This document shows, piece after piece, positions 40,395 through 50,400 of a stretch of DNA of 64,000 bases. The stretch spans positions 1,364,001 through 1,428,000 of the forward strand of contig NZ_KI911560.1 of the NCBI RefSeq assembly GCF_000515275.1, written 5' to 3'. The number at the start of each line of letters is the position of its first letter. Positions within the stretch are counted from its first letter, which is position 1. Position numbers and translations under genes: made by a program. The notes beneath the pieces are model-generated. The model was given only the letters and a program-made list of their open reading frames with translations, did not search any database and was not told the DNA's origin. This stretch comes from Methylophilus sp. 5. Lineage in GTDB: Bacteria; Pseudomonadota; Gammaproteobacteria; Burkholderiales; Methylophilaceae.

Positions 40395-40546
40395 TAGTCA
40401 CTCAGCTTGCAGGTTGGGCGACCTTGCAATCTCCAAAATGTAAGAGCAAAGCAACTGCATATAACAATAATAATCAGCATATTTTCCCCGATTATCCTTT
40501 CCCGAGGATATTGCTTGCCCCAAGCTTTCGAGCTTGGGTTTTTTTT
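40395..40546 (+). ncRNA. Putative sigma-54-dependent small RNA, about 150 nt
   Basis: From the predicted start to the terminator there is no ORF with a ribosome site, but clear structure. Hairpin 1 (40407-40429) pairs TTGCAGGT with ACCTTGCAA (one bulge) and is framed by GAGAT/ATCTC. An A-rich single-stranded stretch follows (AACAATAATAATCAGCA). A C-rich segment then holds hairpin 2 (TATCCT/AGGATA, 40493-40510) with exposed CCCC and TTCCC bases that could pair with Shine-Dalgarno sequences. The terminator closes it. The layout is that of an Hfq-type regulatory RNA controlled by nitrogen status; the targets are unknown. Confidence 0.65.
40519..40546 (+). terminator. Strong intrinsic terminator with UUCG loop
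   Basis: CCCAAGCT and AGCTTGGG form a perfect 8-bp stem with the stable TTCG tetraloop, followed by eight T. It is the only strong plus-strand terminator downstream of the sigma-54 promoter, and stands 16 bases before the convergent ispH stop. Confidence 0.92.
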
Positions 40547-40562
40547 GCCTGGCGTTTGTGGA

Positions 40563-41525
40563 TTAACCTGGTGTACGCTTTTCGGCGTTAACCAGATTTT
40601 TAGGTAGCTGGAACACCACGTTTTCAACCACGCCTTGCAGCTCTTCCACGTGGGCGGCGCCCATGTTTTGCAGCGCGGTGATCACTTCTTTCACCAGCAC
40701 CTCTGGCGCAGAAGCCCCGGCAGAAATGCCGACTTTGCGCTTGCCTGTGAGCCACTCGGCTTGCAAAAGGCTGGCATTGTCGACCATATAGGCTTCTACG
40801 CCCTGATTTTTTGCCACTTCACGCAGGCGGTTAGAGTTTGAGCTATTGGGCGAGCCAACAATAATGACTAAATCACAATCTTTGGCCATAATTTTGACCG
40901 CATCTTGCCGGTTTTGCGTGGCATAGCAAATATCATCGCTCTTGGGTGCTTTAATGTTTGGAAAACGCACTTTTAAGGCGTTGATGACTTGCGTCGCATC
41001 ATCCACTGACAGCGTTGTTTGGGTGACATAAGCCAGCTTGTCTGGGTCAGCCACTTGCAGCGCGGTCACATCATCCGGCGTTTCAACCAAGTGCATGCCC
41101 GCTTCAGACTGGCCCATGGTGCCCTCAACCTCGGGGTGGCCTTTGTGGCCGATCATGATGATTTCCAGGCCATCTTTGCGCATTTTGGCCACTTCAATAT
41201 GCACCTTGGTCACTAGCGGACAGGTGGCGTCAAATGCGGTCAGGCCGCGTGACTCTGCCTCTGCGCGCACGGCTTTAGACACGCCATGCGCACTAAAAAT
41301 CACAATGCTGCCTGCCGGAATTTTTTCCAGTTCATCGACAAAAATGGCGCCTTTATCACGTAACTGGCCGACCACAAACTTGTTGTGTACGACTTCATTG
41401 CGCACGTAAATCGGCGCGCCAAATTTTTCCAGCGCCTGCTCAACAATAATGATGGCGCGGTCTACCCCGGCACAAAAGCCGCGCGGGTTAGCCAGCACAA
41501 TATTGGGTGTCACATCTGTTTGCAT
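40563..41525 (-). CDS. ispH: 4-hydroxy-3-methylbut-2-enyl diphosphate reductase IspH
   Basis: Last enzyme of the methylerythritol phosphate pathway, a [4Fe-4S] reductase yielding IPP and DMAPP. From ATG 41525 it has 320 residues; the frame reads back to 41732, but only this start fits the family ([18 protein letters not shown], with GGA upstream), and ATG 41540 is the nearest alternative. Cluster cysteines lie in [12 protein letters not shown] (C18), [11 protein letters not shown] and [14 protein letters not shown]. Other hallmarks are [20 protein letters not shown] and [10 protein letters not shown]. It is divergent from purU. Confidence 0.96.
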   Translation of the reverse strand: MQTDVTPNIVLANPRGFCAGVDRAIIIVEQALEKFGAPIYVRNEVVHNKFVVGQLRDKGAIFVDELEKIPAGSIVIFSAHGVSKAVRAEAESRGLTAFDATCPLVTKVHIEVAKMRKDGLEIIMIGHKGHPEVEGTMGQSEAGMHLVETPDDVTALQVADPDKLAYVTQTTLSVDDATQVINALKVRFPNIKAPKSDDICYATQNRQDAVKIMAKDCDLVIIVGSPNSSNSNRLREVAKNQGVEAYMVDNASLLQAEWLTGKRKVGISAGASAPEVLVKEVITALQNMGAAHVEELQGVVENVVFQLPKNLVNAEKRTPG

Positions 41526-41640
41526 AATGAATTCCGTCATGAAACTGCTGCCATCTGCGCCCGCGAATACCAAGGTCAAGCACAAGGTCTGGCAGGCATC
41601 AGGTATAATCTGTTTTTTGTTGCTCGTTGAAGCCCATGTT

Positions 41641-42495
41641 ATGAAAAACACTGCTACTTTGCTGATTACCTGCCCGGATACCAAAGGGATTGTGGCGGCG
41701 ATTGCGCAATTTTTGTATGAGCACAATGCCAATATTTTACACGCAGACCAGCATCAGGATGCGGAAAATAATCTGTTTTTAATGCGCGTGGAATGGGACC
41801 TGACCAATTTTAATGTGGCGGTCACTGATTTTGAGCAGGCATTTGGCCCGATTGCACAACGGTTTGAGATGACCTGGCAGCTTAAGTTGTCAGAGCAAAA
41901 AACGCGTATGGCGATTATGGTGTCGCAATATGACCACTGCCTGGTCGACCTGTTGCACCGCCATCATAGTGGCGAACTGGCTTGCGATATCCCGCTCATT
42001 ATCAGTAACCATAAAGACACCGAAAAGCTGGCGCAGTTTTACGGCATTGATTTTCACTATTTGCCCATGAGCAAAGACACCAAAGCCGAGGTAGAGGCGC
42101 AGCAATTTGCCCTGTTTGACCAATATGGTGTGGATTTGATTGTACTGGCACGATATATGCAGATTTTGTCACCGGACTTTGTGGCACGTTATCCACAAAA
42201 AATCATCAATATCCACCATTCGTTTTTGCCGGCGTTTATCGGTGCGCGACCCTATCACCGTGCGTTTGAGCGCGGCGTGAAACTGATCGGTGCCACCAGC
42301 CACTATGTGACTGAAGTGTTGGATGAAGGCCCGATTATTGAACAGGATTTAGCGCGTATTTCTCACCGTGACCAGGTTGAGGACTTGATTCAGAAAGGGC
42401 GCGACTTGGAACGTATGGTGCTTTCTAAAGCCGTGCGTTGGCATATTGATCATCGCATTTTGCTCTATGCGAACAAAACCGTGATTTTTGATTAA
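41641..42495 (+). CDS. purU: Formyltetrahydrofolate deformylase PurU
   Basis: Hydrolyses 10-formyl-tetrahydrofolate to formate and tetrahydrofolate, balancing the one-carbon pool; in methylotrophs this is linked to formate metabolism. From ATG 41641 it has 284 residues (the longer frame from 41449 reads through the divergent ispH start). An N-terminal ACT domain (about 1-80, [21 protein letters not shown]) precedes the formyltransferase domain, with [20 protein letters not shown] (catalytic Asn-His region) and [20 protein letters not shown] (catalytic Asp). Confidence 0.95.
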   Translation: MKNTATLLITCPDTKGIVAAIAQFLYEHNANILHADQHQDAENNLFLMRVEWDLTNFNVAVTDFEQAFGPIAQRFEMTWQLKLSEQKTRMAIMVSQYDHCLVDLLHRHHSGELACDIPLIISNHKDTEKLAQFYGIDFHYLPMSKDTKAEVEAQQFALFDQYGVDLIVLARYMQILSPDFVARYPQKIINIHHSFLPAFIGARPYHRAFERGVKLIGATSHYVTEVLDEGPIIEQDLARISHRDQVEDLIQKGRDLERMVLSKAVRWHIDHRILLYANKTVIFD

Positions 42496-42515
42496 ACCCA
42501 GTGAGTCCAGGGTTG

Positions 42516-42681
42516 CCGCAGATAAACGCAGATGCATGCGGATATTTCAGGCTTATTGTCAGTCATCAGAAGAAAAGCATTTTTTCGCCAGTTGAAACAG
42601 AGATGCCTTGAACGCAGCATCTGTGTTCAAGGCATCTCTGTGATTGAGCTTTTATCGGCGTGAATCTGCGTTCATCGGCGG
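42516..42681. repeat. Nested inverted-repeat element (MITE-like)
   Basis: Outer arms 42516-42543 and 42654-42681 are imperfect inverted repeats of 28 bases built on CCGCAGATAAACGCAGAT and ATCTGCGTTCATCGGCGG. Inside, CAGAGATGCCTTGAAC (42598-42613) pairs perfectly with 42625-42640 across an 11-base loop. The element fills the gap between convergent purU and lysA. The outer motif resembles widely dispersed repeats reading CGCAGATGAACGCAGAT in many proteobacteria (from memory). No coding capacity is seen. Confidence 0.7.
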
Positions 42682-42696
42682 CTAATAACCGTTGTT

Positions 42697-43956
42697 CTAT
42701 GGCAGTGTGCGTTCCAGTTTAAACAGGTCAGCAATTTGCTCGCGTTCGCGGATCACATGCACCTGATCGCCATCCACCAGTATCTCGGCAGCACGTGCGC
42801 GCGTGTTGTAATTGCTGGACATGCTCATGCCATAAGCACCGGCGGAGTGAATCGCTAAATAATCACCTTCTTCAATGGCCAGTGTGCGGTCATGACCTAA
42901 AAAGTCACCACTCTCGCAGACGGGGCCGACAACTTCATATACTTGTGCCTGCGCTGTCGACGGGGCAATGGGGGTGATGTTGTGAAACGCGTCATAGAGG
43001 GCCGGGCGCATCAAGTCGTTCATAGCAGCATCGACAATGGCAAAATTTTTGCTCTCACCTGGTTTCAGGTATTCGACTTTGGTCAGCAATACGCCTGCGT
43101 TACCGACCAGCGCGCGACCCGGCTCAAACAACACTTTGACTTGTCTGCCCGCCAGTTTTTGCAAGATGGCTGCCGTGTAAGCGGCAAAGTCCGGAGGCGT
43201 TTCGTCGCTGTAAGTAATGCCTACACCGCCGCCTACATCAATGTGCTGAATATGGATGCCTTTGGCCGCCAATGCGTCTACCAAACCAAGTACTTTATCC
43301 AGCGCATCCAGAAAAGGCGACAACTCGGTAATTTGTGAGCCGATATGGCAATCCACGCCATGCACCTGGATGTTTGGCAGCTGCGCCGCTTTTTCATACA
43401 AGTTAAAAGCATCTTCAAACGCGACGCCAAATTTGTTGTTTTTAAGGCCGGTGGAAATATAAGGATGGGTTTTAGCATCCACATTCGGATTTACGCGTAA
43501 TGACACCGGCGCTTGTTTGCCAAGGCTGGCCGCGACTTGCTGAATGCGGTCTAGCTCATTGGCTGACTCGACATTAAAGCAAAAAATACCTGCCTCGAGC
43601 GCAGCTTTAATTTCAGCATGCGCTTTGCCCACACCTGAAAACACTACTTTTTTCGGGTCGCCACCGGCTGCCAGCACGCGTGCCAATTCGCCACCGGACA
43701 CAATATCAAAGCCAGCGCCTAGTCGGGCAAACAGGTTCAAAATAGCCAGGCTGGGGTTGGCTTTTACGGCAAAACATATCAAATGATCGTGGCCGATCAA
43801 GCCAGCCTGAAAGCGCTCAAAGGCCTGGGTTAATGCGGCACGTGAATAGACGTAAGTCGGTGTTTGATGCGCGAGGGCAATCTCACGCAGGGCTACATTT
43901 TCGGCGTGCAGCAGGCCCTGTTGTGTTGAAAATGGTTGAGTTGAAAGTGCGGTCAC
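42697..43956 (-). CDS. lysA: Diaminopimelate decarboxylase
   Basis: PLP enzyme that decarboxylates meso-diaminopimelate to lysine. I start it at GTG 43956 (419 residues), preceded by AAGAGAAG; the longer frame to 44160 covers the lptM gene in another frame. PLP lysine lies in ICFAVKANPSLAIL; other fold-III hallmarks are FDIVSGGELARVLAAG, VDCHIGSQI, IDVGGGVGITY, FEPGRALVGNAG and GPVCESGDFLG. The GTG overlaps the lptM stop (GTGA), so both are coupled, as in many proteobacteria. Confidence 0.95.
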   Translation of the reverse strand: MTALSTQPFSTQQGLLHAENVALREIALAHQTPTYVYSRAALTQAFERFQAGLIGHDHLICFAVKANPSLAILNLFARLGAGFDIVSGGELARVLAAGGDPKKVVFSGVGKAHAEIKAALEAGIFCFNVESANELDRIQQVAASLGKQAPVSLRVNPNVDAKTHPYISTGLKNNKFGVAFEDAFNLYEKAAQLPNIQVHGVDCHIGSQITELSPFLDALDKVLGLVDALAAKGIHIQHIDVGGGVGITYSDETPPDFAAYTAAILQKLAGRQVKVLFEPGRALVGNAGVLLTKVEYLKPGESKNFAIVDAAMNDLMRPALYDAFHNITPIAPSTAQAQVYEVVGPVCESGDFLGHDRTLAIEEGDYLAIHSAGAYGMSMSSNYNTRARAAEILVDGDQVHVIREREQIADLFKLERTLP

Positions 43957-44090
43957 GATGCAGGCTTCTCTTGTTGAGGCGTTTGAGGGTATTGGCGCTC
44001 TGGAATATACAAATCCCCTTTGAGACCGCAGGCGCTCAATTGAGCCAACAATAAGGCAATAGCCAGTAATCTCATCCAGAAGGAAAGCAT
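43953..44090 (-). CDS. lptM: LptM (YifL) small lipoprotein
   Basis: A 45-residue lipoprotein. Translation from ATG 44090 gives a signal peptide ending in LSAC (lipidated Cys21) followed by the family signature GLKGDLYIPE and a Gln/Pro-rich tail ending PAS. LptM binds the LptD/LptE lipopolysaccharide translocon and helps its assembly in E. coli. Its TGA overlaps the lysA GTG by 4 bases, and GGA stands upstream of the ATG; lptM-lysA adjacency is common. It is shorter than usual ORF cut-offs and easily missed. Confidence 0.92.
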   Translation of the reverse strand: MLSFWMRLLAIALLLAQLSACGLKGDLYIPERQYPQTPQQEKPAS

Positions 44091-44254
44091 GGTGCACAGT
44101 CCAATGTAAACAGACGGCCATTTTACCATTAAACCGCCAATGACTCATGGCGGCGCCCATTGACCGCTTGTCGGCTCATCTTAACCATTAGTCGGCTCAC
44201 GCTGGACATGACAGCCCACTGTTTGCATGATAAGGCTATCTAAAAAGGGGTTTA

Positions 44255-44668
44255 ATGATGCAGCGCCCAAATGAATATGGTTTTAGCCTGATTGAATTGA
44301 TGATAGTGGTGGCGATTATTGGCTTGTTGGCCAGTATTGCTGTACCTGGCTATCAGGATTACGTTAAAAGTGGCAACGCGGCTGAGGCGCCAGCCAGCCT
44401 GGCCAATTGCCGTGTACAGGCCGAGCAGTTTTTTCAGGATAACTTCACGTATGTAGGGTTTGCCTGTGTGCCTAGCGATGCCAGAAATTTTGATTATGCG
44501 GTTGATAACCAGTCAGCCACTACCTACACCTTAAGGGCCACAGGCCGAGCCGCCAATAATATGGGGAACTTTGAGTTTACGGTAAATCAGGATAACGCTA
44601 AAACCTCCAAATTTGATGGTACGACAGGCAGCAGTTGCTGGCTGACTTCGTCTTCAGGCAGTTGCTAA
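44255..44668 (+). CDS. pilE: Type IV pilin, PilE-like minor pilin
   Basis: A 137-residue pilin. The prepilin peptidase site follows G9 (YGFSLIELM), with phenylalanine at +1 and glutamate at +5, then the hydrophobic N-terminal helix [21 protein letters not shown]. The globular head contains four cysteines that could form two disulfides ([21 protein letters not shown] and the terminal Cys). It heads a minor-pilin cluster and is probably a minor pilin PilE rather than the major subunit, since the gene is followed closely by fimT and the pilVWX-pilY1 set. Confidence 0.88.
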   Translation: MMQRPNEYGFSLIELMIVVAIIGLLASIAVPGYQDYVKSGNAAEAPASLANCRVQAEQFFQDNFTYVGFACVPSDARNFDYAVDNQSATTYTLRATGRAANNMGNFEFTVNQDNAKTSKFDGTTGSSCWLTSSSGSC

Positions 44669-44685
44669 CTGGATAACCATTACTC

Positions 44686-45198
44686 ATGCGCCAACAGGGA
44701 TTCTCATTAATTGAACTGGTCGTCACCATGGCGGTGTTGGTGTCGGTTGCGACCATTGCGATTCCTGCTTTTCAAGCTTCTATCGGTAATGCCCAGATCC
44801 GCACGGTGGCCGAATCTATCCATAGCGGTTTGCAGCAAGCCAGGATGGAAGCGATCAAGCGTAATGCTAGGGTTAAGTTTACCCTGCAAACCAATGGTGC
44901 CTGGCAGATTGGCTGTATGACGCCGACCACGACCTGCCCAACCACGATTACTCAAAAAAGTGCAATGGAAGGTTCTTCCAGCAATACGACGGTGGCACCA
45001 GACAATACTACGGCGGTCTTTAGTGGTTTTGGCACGCGTGACCCAGCCACGCCAGTGGGACTTTCGGTGGTGAATATCACCAATGCACAAGTCCGGAATG
45101 AAGAGCGTCGGGCGTTGCGTGTGTTATTGGCTGCGGGTGGCAATGTCAAAGTCTGCGATCCAACCGTGACTACTTTGGGGGATACTCGAGCATGTTAA
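44686..45198 (+). CDS. fimT: Minor pseudopilin FimT/GspH-like
   Basis: A 170-residue pseudopilin. The prepilin site is G5 (QGFSLIELVV), with Glu at +5 and a long N-terminal helix. The body has the GspH/FimT-like core (RTVAESIHSGLQQARMEAIKRNARVKFTL), which defines the family. It is a minor pilin thought to prime type IV pilus assembly, and FimT members can bind DNA for uptake. It overlaps pilV by 7 bases. Confidence 0.87.
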   Translation: MRQQGFSLIELVVTMAVLVSVATIAIPAFQASIGNAQIRTVAESIHSGLQQARMEAIKRNARVKFTLQTNGAWQIGCMTPTTTCPTTITQKSAMEGSSSNTTVAPDNTTAVFSGFGTRDPATPVGLSVVNITNAQVRNEERRALRVLLAAGGNVKVCDPTVTTLGDTRAC

Positions 45199-45593
45199 AT
45201 GTGATACAGCAAAAGCGCACGCCTCAGGGTAAGCAGCAAGGCTCGGTGCTGATTGAGGCCATGGTGGCTTTGGTGATTTTTAGCATGGGTGTGTTAGCGC
45301 TGGTGGGCTTGCAAAGCGCCATGATTAAAAACAGTAGCGATAACCGTTACCGCGCCGAAGCTCAACTGATCGCACAAACGCATATTGCCAACATGATGGC
45401 GTTTGGTGGCGATGCAGCAAACTATATTACGCAAGTCAACAAGGAAAAAATCAAATCCCAGTTGCCCAATGGCACGCTGACTTTTTCGGCGCTGACCAAT
45501 ACCATGGTCACGGTAACCGTGGGATGGCAAGTGCCAGGCGGCACCCGCCATCAGGTCAACGCATCCAGTTATTTGTTTGATGTGATGCCATGA
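45192..45593 (+). CDS. pilV: Type IV pilus modification/minor pilin PilV
   Basis: A 133-residue minor pilin. A basic leader ends at G17 (QQGSVLIEAMVALVIF), with Glu at +5, followed by MGVLALVGLQSAMIKNSSDNRYRAEAQLIAQ, which is characteristic of PilV. It overlaps fimT upstream (7 bases) and pilW downstream (4 bases), so the cluster is tightly coupled. It joins PilW and PilX in the tip complex with PilY1. Confidence 0.87.
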   Translation: MLNVIQQKRTPQGKQQGSVLIEAMVALVIFSMGVLALVGLQSAMIKNSSDNRYRAEAQLIAQTHIANMMAFGGDAANYITQVNKEKIKSQLPNGTLTFSALTNTMVTVTVGWQVPGGTRHQVNASSYLFDVMP

Positions 45594-46747
45594 TGCATAC
45601 ACCTACGCATGTGTTGTCACGGCTGCGCAGCCTGCGCTTTCAGGGTGGTTTGAGCCTGGTGGAGTTGCTGGTGGGTATTTTGATTGGCCTGGTGGCGACG
45701 CTGGCCATTAGCAATTTATTTAGTGGCTTTGAGGCGCGAAAACGCATGATTGCAGGCGGCGCAGATGCACAATCCAGCGGCGTGCTGGCCATGTATTACA
45801 TTCAACGTGATGCGCAAAATGCCGGCTACGGGTTGCCACTGTATAACAGCACCGACCCTTCACCTTTGCTTTGCCCAATTAATACCTCAATTAACCAGGC
45901 CGGTGTAGTGATTAATTTGTCGCCAGTGCTGATTGTCGACGGCGGTACGGGTAATGATATCGTTCGCATTCGATATGGTAACCCTGCCAGTGGCGGCGCT
46001 TCATTGCGGGCAACGGGCAATATGAATGCACCAGCACTGGATGGCCGATTGATTGGCTGTCAGGAAAATGATGTGGTGTTGTTTCACCAAACACCGGCTA
46101 ATCCTAATTGCAGTCTTGGGCGTCTGCAAAAGTTAAATGCAGATCGCACCATCAACACACTGTCTGAAATCAACACGGCGCCCACTGCCAGCCCGGTGAG
46201 TATTTTGAATGGAGCAGACTGGGTGCGCTTTTCTTGTTTGGGCGTATGGAATCAATACGAATATACCGTTAATGCCGCACTGGAGTTGAGTCGTACGGGT
46301 GGTACGCCGGGCGGTAATCCCTTTCCGAGTAGCACGGCTGTGCCGGTGGCTAGCGATATCGTGGCTTTGCAAGCGCAATACGGCATTACTACTACGATAG
46401 ATCCAACCTCGGGTAGCGCCACCGCCGCCGCCTTTTTGAACCGTGTTGATCAATGGGTAGACGCGACAGGCCAGTTTGGACCGACGATGGCACTCATAGA
46501 CCGTAACCGTATTCGCGCGATCCGTGTTGCCGTGGTGGCACGCGATGGCAACCTGCAAAGAAATAATGTGAGCCAAGCCTGTAATGGTGTCACAGCAGGC
46601 GTCAGCAGGGTGTGCATCTGGCAAGCAGATGCGGCGCCGGCCAATGTTGATCTAACAAGTGTGCCTAACTGGCAGCGCTTCCGTTACCGTAGTTTTGAAG
46701 CCACTATTCCGCTCAGAAACATCATTTGGAACCGCGATGCGTTATAG
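45590..46747 (+). CDS. pilW: Minor pilin PilW
   Basis: A 385-residue minor pilin with prepilin site at G20 (GGLSLVELLVGILIGL, Glu at +5) and a large C-terminal domain. It has the PilW patterns SGVLAMYYIQRDAQNAGYG near residue 62 and DWVRFSCLGVWNQYEY about 205. Several cysteines (LLCPI, GCQE, SLGRL) are present. It overlaps pilV by 4 bases and pilX by 11. In the known systems it completes the PilVWX-FimU-PilE tip priming complex. Confidence 0.87.
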   Translation: MMHTPTHVLSRLRSLRFQGGLSLVELLVGILIGLVATLAISNLFSGFEARKRMIAGGADAQSSGVLAMYYIQRDAQNAGYGLPLYNSTDPSPLLCPINTSINQAGVVINLSPVLIVDGGTGNDIVRIRYGNPASGGASLRATGNMNAPALDGRLIGCQENDVVLFHQTPANPNCSLGRLQKLNADRTINTLSEINTAPTASPVSILNGADWVRFSCLGVWNQYEYTVNAALELSRTGGTPGGNPFPSSTAVPVASDIVALQAQYGITTTIDPTSGSATAAAFLNRVDQWVDATGQFGPTMALIDRNRIRAIRVAVVARDGNLQRNNVSQACNGVTAGVSRVCIWQADAAPANVDLTSVPNWQRFRYRSFEATIPLRNIIWNRDAL

Positions 46748-47432
46748 CCATTTATTTTTAAGGGTGACACGTAAGCCGCGGGTATATCAGCGCGGTATTG
46801 TGTTGTTTTTTGCGTTGCTGGCACTGGCCGTGATGTCAATTGCCGCCGTGGCGCTGATTCGCAGTGTCGATACCAATGCCTTGCTGTCTGGCAATATGGT
46901 GTTTCGTCAATCGGCAAGTGTGGCTTCTAATGTTGCTCTGGAGGGGATTGCGCAAAATATCGCCCAGAGTGTGACCTTGACGGCAAGTCTCAGTCATCAT
47001 CCTGCCCAAGGTTATTACGCCAATTGTAGCCAGTTTGATAATCAGCCAGATGCGTTGGTGTGTGATGCCAGCCAATTAACCAATATGGCCTGGAGTGACG
47101 GCAACAGCAGCCTCGCACCCAGTCAGACCGATGGTAACGATGAAATCCGCAATGGGATTGACCGCCAGGGTAATGAAATTCGCTATGTGGTTGAGCGTAT
47201 GTGCAACTACAGCAATGCTGAGATTAATGCAGGCAGTGCCATGAATGATGCGTCGCGCTGCATGATGGCCAGCTCGCCCAGTAACGGTGAAAACTGCTCG
47301 CATAACACCGCGAATATTGAGCTCTTCAAGCGTTGCACGGCTAGCTCAGACTCGCCGCTATATCGCGTCACGTTGCGTATTGCCGGACCAAAAAATACGG
47401 TCACGTTTATGCAATCTTTTATCTCCAACTAA
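46737..47432 (+). CDS. pilX: Minor pilin PilX
   Basis: A 231-residue minor pilin, started at ATG 46737 inside the pilW end (the frame reads back to 46659). The prepilin site is QRG (G20) followed by IVLFFALLALAVMSIAAVALI. As in other PilX proteins the +5 glutamate is absent, which fits a tip position where it pairs with a partner pilin. The head region is Cys- and Asn-rich (CNYSNAEINAG, NCSHNTANIELFKRC). pilY1 follows immediately after its TAA. Confidence 0.82.
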   Translation: MRYSHLFLRVTRKPRVYQRGIVLFFALLALAVMSIAAVALIRSVDTNALLSGNMVFRQSASVASNVALEGIAQNIAQSVTLTASLSHHPAQGYYANCSQFDNQPDALVCDASQLTNMAWSDGNSSLAPSQTDGNDEIRNGIDRQGNEIRYVVERMCNYSNAEINAGSAMNDASRCMMASSPSNGENCSHNTANIELFKRCTASSDSPLYRVTLRIAGPKNTVTFMQSFISN

Positions 47433-50400
47433 ATGGGTGGCATGATGAAAAATCAACACTGGATCAAAAAACTGTTTTGGCTGAGCCTGTTGCTGCCTGG
47501 GGTATTGCAAGCGGAGTTTCTGGATTTGGCGACGATGCCACTGCAGACCTCGGGTAGTTCGGATGTGAAGCCAAACCTGATGTTTGTGTTGGATAACTCG
47601 GGCAGCATGGGCTGGGATTATGCGCCTGATTGGTCGAATTCTTCTTCGCCATGGCTGTTTAATAATGCGGATTACAACACCCAGTATTACAACCCCGAGG
47701 TGCAATATAGCCCCCCATTGAATTATTTGGGCGCCAGTATGGCGAACCAGACTAATTTTGCCGCGGTGCCAAACGAGGTCAGTGATCTGGGTGCGGGCAA
47801 AAACGGTAACACCGATATCCGGTCAATTGCCAATTATTATGCGTTTATCCCTGGTGAGTTTTGCTCTACACCCAGCCTGACCAGTTGTGTGATTTCGAAA
47901 GAGGCGACTGGTAACTACATTTATGCTTCCAACATCCGCTGGTGTAACTCGAGCACTGCGGCAGCCAGACGTAGCTTGACGGGCTCTATGTACTGCCAGA
48001 AAATTCGTAATGCCAGCAGCACCGTCAATGACGGTAACACTTACACTAATTTGCGCAGGCCACTGTCGACCTATACATTAACGCTCAATAAAACTAGCAA
48101 TAATGCGACTATACAAAGCATTAAAATCAATAATATTGAGCTTTTATCAAGTACCGTTTCGGTCAATAGCTCTTATAACAGTAGTCAGTTTGCCACTGAA
48201 GTGCGTTCAAATATGTGTCGTACCAGCCTGTCTGGCAATTGTAACCTGAGTGGCAACACGGTCAATATTAGCAGCAACGTGCTGACGATTATTACCCCGG
48301 CCGGCGAACCTGTGAACACCTCCGCCCCGATTCAGGTCACCATGACTGGTGGCAATTACACGGCGCAGCTCACGACCAATACCACCACTGACATCCCTGG
48401 TAGCATGGTCTATGTCAAGATTTCCAGTGATGTGGCCTATACCGCCCCAGGCAAAACGACCAAGGGGCTGGATAGAGTAGATTGCGCCAGCGCCGCCTCC
48501 TGTACGCTGAATGAAGAAATGACCAACTATGCAAACTGGTGGGCTTATTATCGTACCCGCATGCAATCAATGAAAACGGCGGCCAGCCAGGCATTCAAGT
48601 CGCTGGACTCCCGCTATCGTGTCGGGATAGTCACGATTAATAGCCCAAAATCTAACTACCTGGCACTGGCACCTTTTAATACCAGTCAAAAGCAATCCTG
48701 GTACCAAAAACTGTTTGCGGTATCTGCCAGTGGTGGCACACCGCTACGTACTGCGTTATCCAGCGTAGGACAGCATTTTGCAGGTAAGCAGACATTGGGC
48801 AATGATGACCCGATGCAGTATGCCTGCCAGTCTAATTTTACTTTGCTAACGACAGATGGTTACTGGAACGATAGCAGCAACCCAACACGCATTAATAGTT
48901 CTGCTATTGGCGATCAGGATGGTAGCAGTCCACGGCCACAATACGACAGTAGCGCCAAGTCCAACACGCTGGCGGATACCGCCAAGTATTTTTATGACAC
49001 CGATATTCGTGATAATACGTTCTCAAATTGTAACGGTGGCTTAGGTTCGTCCGTGTGTGGCACGACCAACGATTATCCCAAGCAAAATATGGTGACCATG
49101 ACCTTGGGTCTGGGGATTGATGGGACGTTGGTGTACACCGAAGACTACAAAACTAGGACGTCCGGTGACTTCAAGGATATTTCTTCTAATGCTAAAAACT
49201 GGCCAGACCCTACTGCGAATGAGGATGGTACGCGTATTGATGACTTATGGCATGCCGCGGTGAATGCGGGCGGTACTTATTACAGTGCCAGCAATCCGAA
49301 GTTGTTAAGAGAGTCGTTGGCCAAGGGCTTGTCCGAGATCAAGTCTATCCAGGGCGCAAGTGCCGCCGCCGCCGCCAGCAGCCTGGCGCCGACTAATGGT
49401 GATAACTTTCAGTATGTGGCCAGTTATCAGTCAGTGAAATGGACAGGCAACCTGGAGGCACGCACGGTGGATACCACCTCGTTGCAAACTTCAGAGAATG
49501 CTGTGTGGTGTGTTGAAAATGTGGCCGCAGAAACCTGTACTTCACCTGCAACTGCAACTAGCCAGAATGGCAAGCTTTATTGTAAAACGACCAACGCTGA
49601 TCAGACTGCATGCGGTAGTGCGGGGGGCGCCTTAGGTTCTGCAATTGGCATGAGTGAGCCTGCTTCCTGCTATGTTCCGATTGCGTCCAGTTGTACTGGT
49701 AAGTTGCAAAATCAATTGGGTCCGAACCGGAAAATATATTTTAATGTGAATAACGCAAGGACACCGTTTATTGATGACAACCTGCCTGCGCAGCATCGCG
49801 ATGCGCTTGAGAAAGGGTATAAAGCCTTGAGCCAGATGCAGGGCTTGCCTGCCAGCGACCGCAGAATGACAGAGCCAAACAAGGCAGGTAAATTGGTTGA
49901 TTACCTCAGGGGCAATAAAACTTACGAAGATACCGGTGTGAATGCGGTGGCTGATAATCGCTGGTTCCGTGAGCGCCTGGCTACTCTTGGTGATATTTCG
50001 CAGTCCCGCCCGGCTTATTTCAAGGCGTCTAATGTAGATTATCTCGACCCGGGGTATAAAGCTTATAAGGCGGCAAGAAAGTCACAGCCGAGCGGTACCG
50101 TGTATGTGGGTGCCAATGATGGCATGCTGCATGCATTCAATGCTGACAACGGCAATGAGTTGTGGGCCTTTATTCCAACGCCGGTGATTGCCAACCTGGC
50201 CAACCTGGCTGATAAGGAATATGGCTCCAATTATCATACCAATTATGTCAATGGTAGCCCGGTGGTGACAGACGTTTGCGTCTCTAGCTGCAGTAGCGAG
50301 AGCGCCGTCTGGCGTACTATCCTGATTTCCGGGCTCAATGGCGGCGGGCGCGGTTATTTTGCGCTTGACGTGACGGCACCAGAAGATCCAGTGTTGCTGT

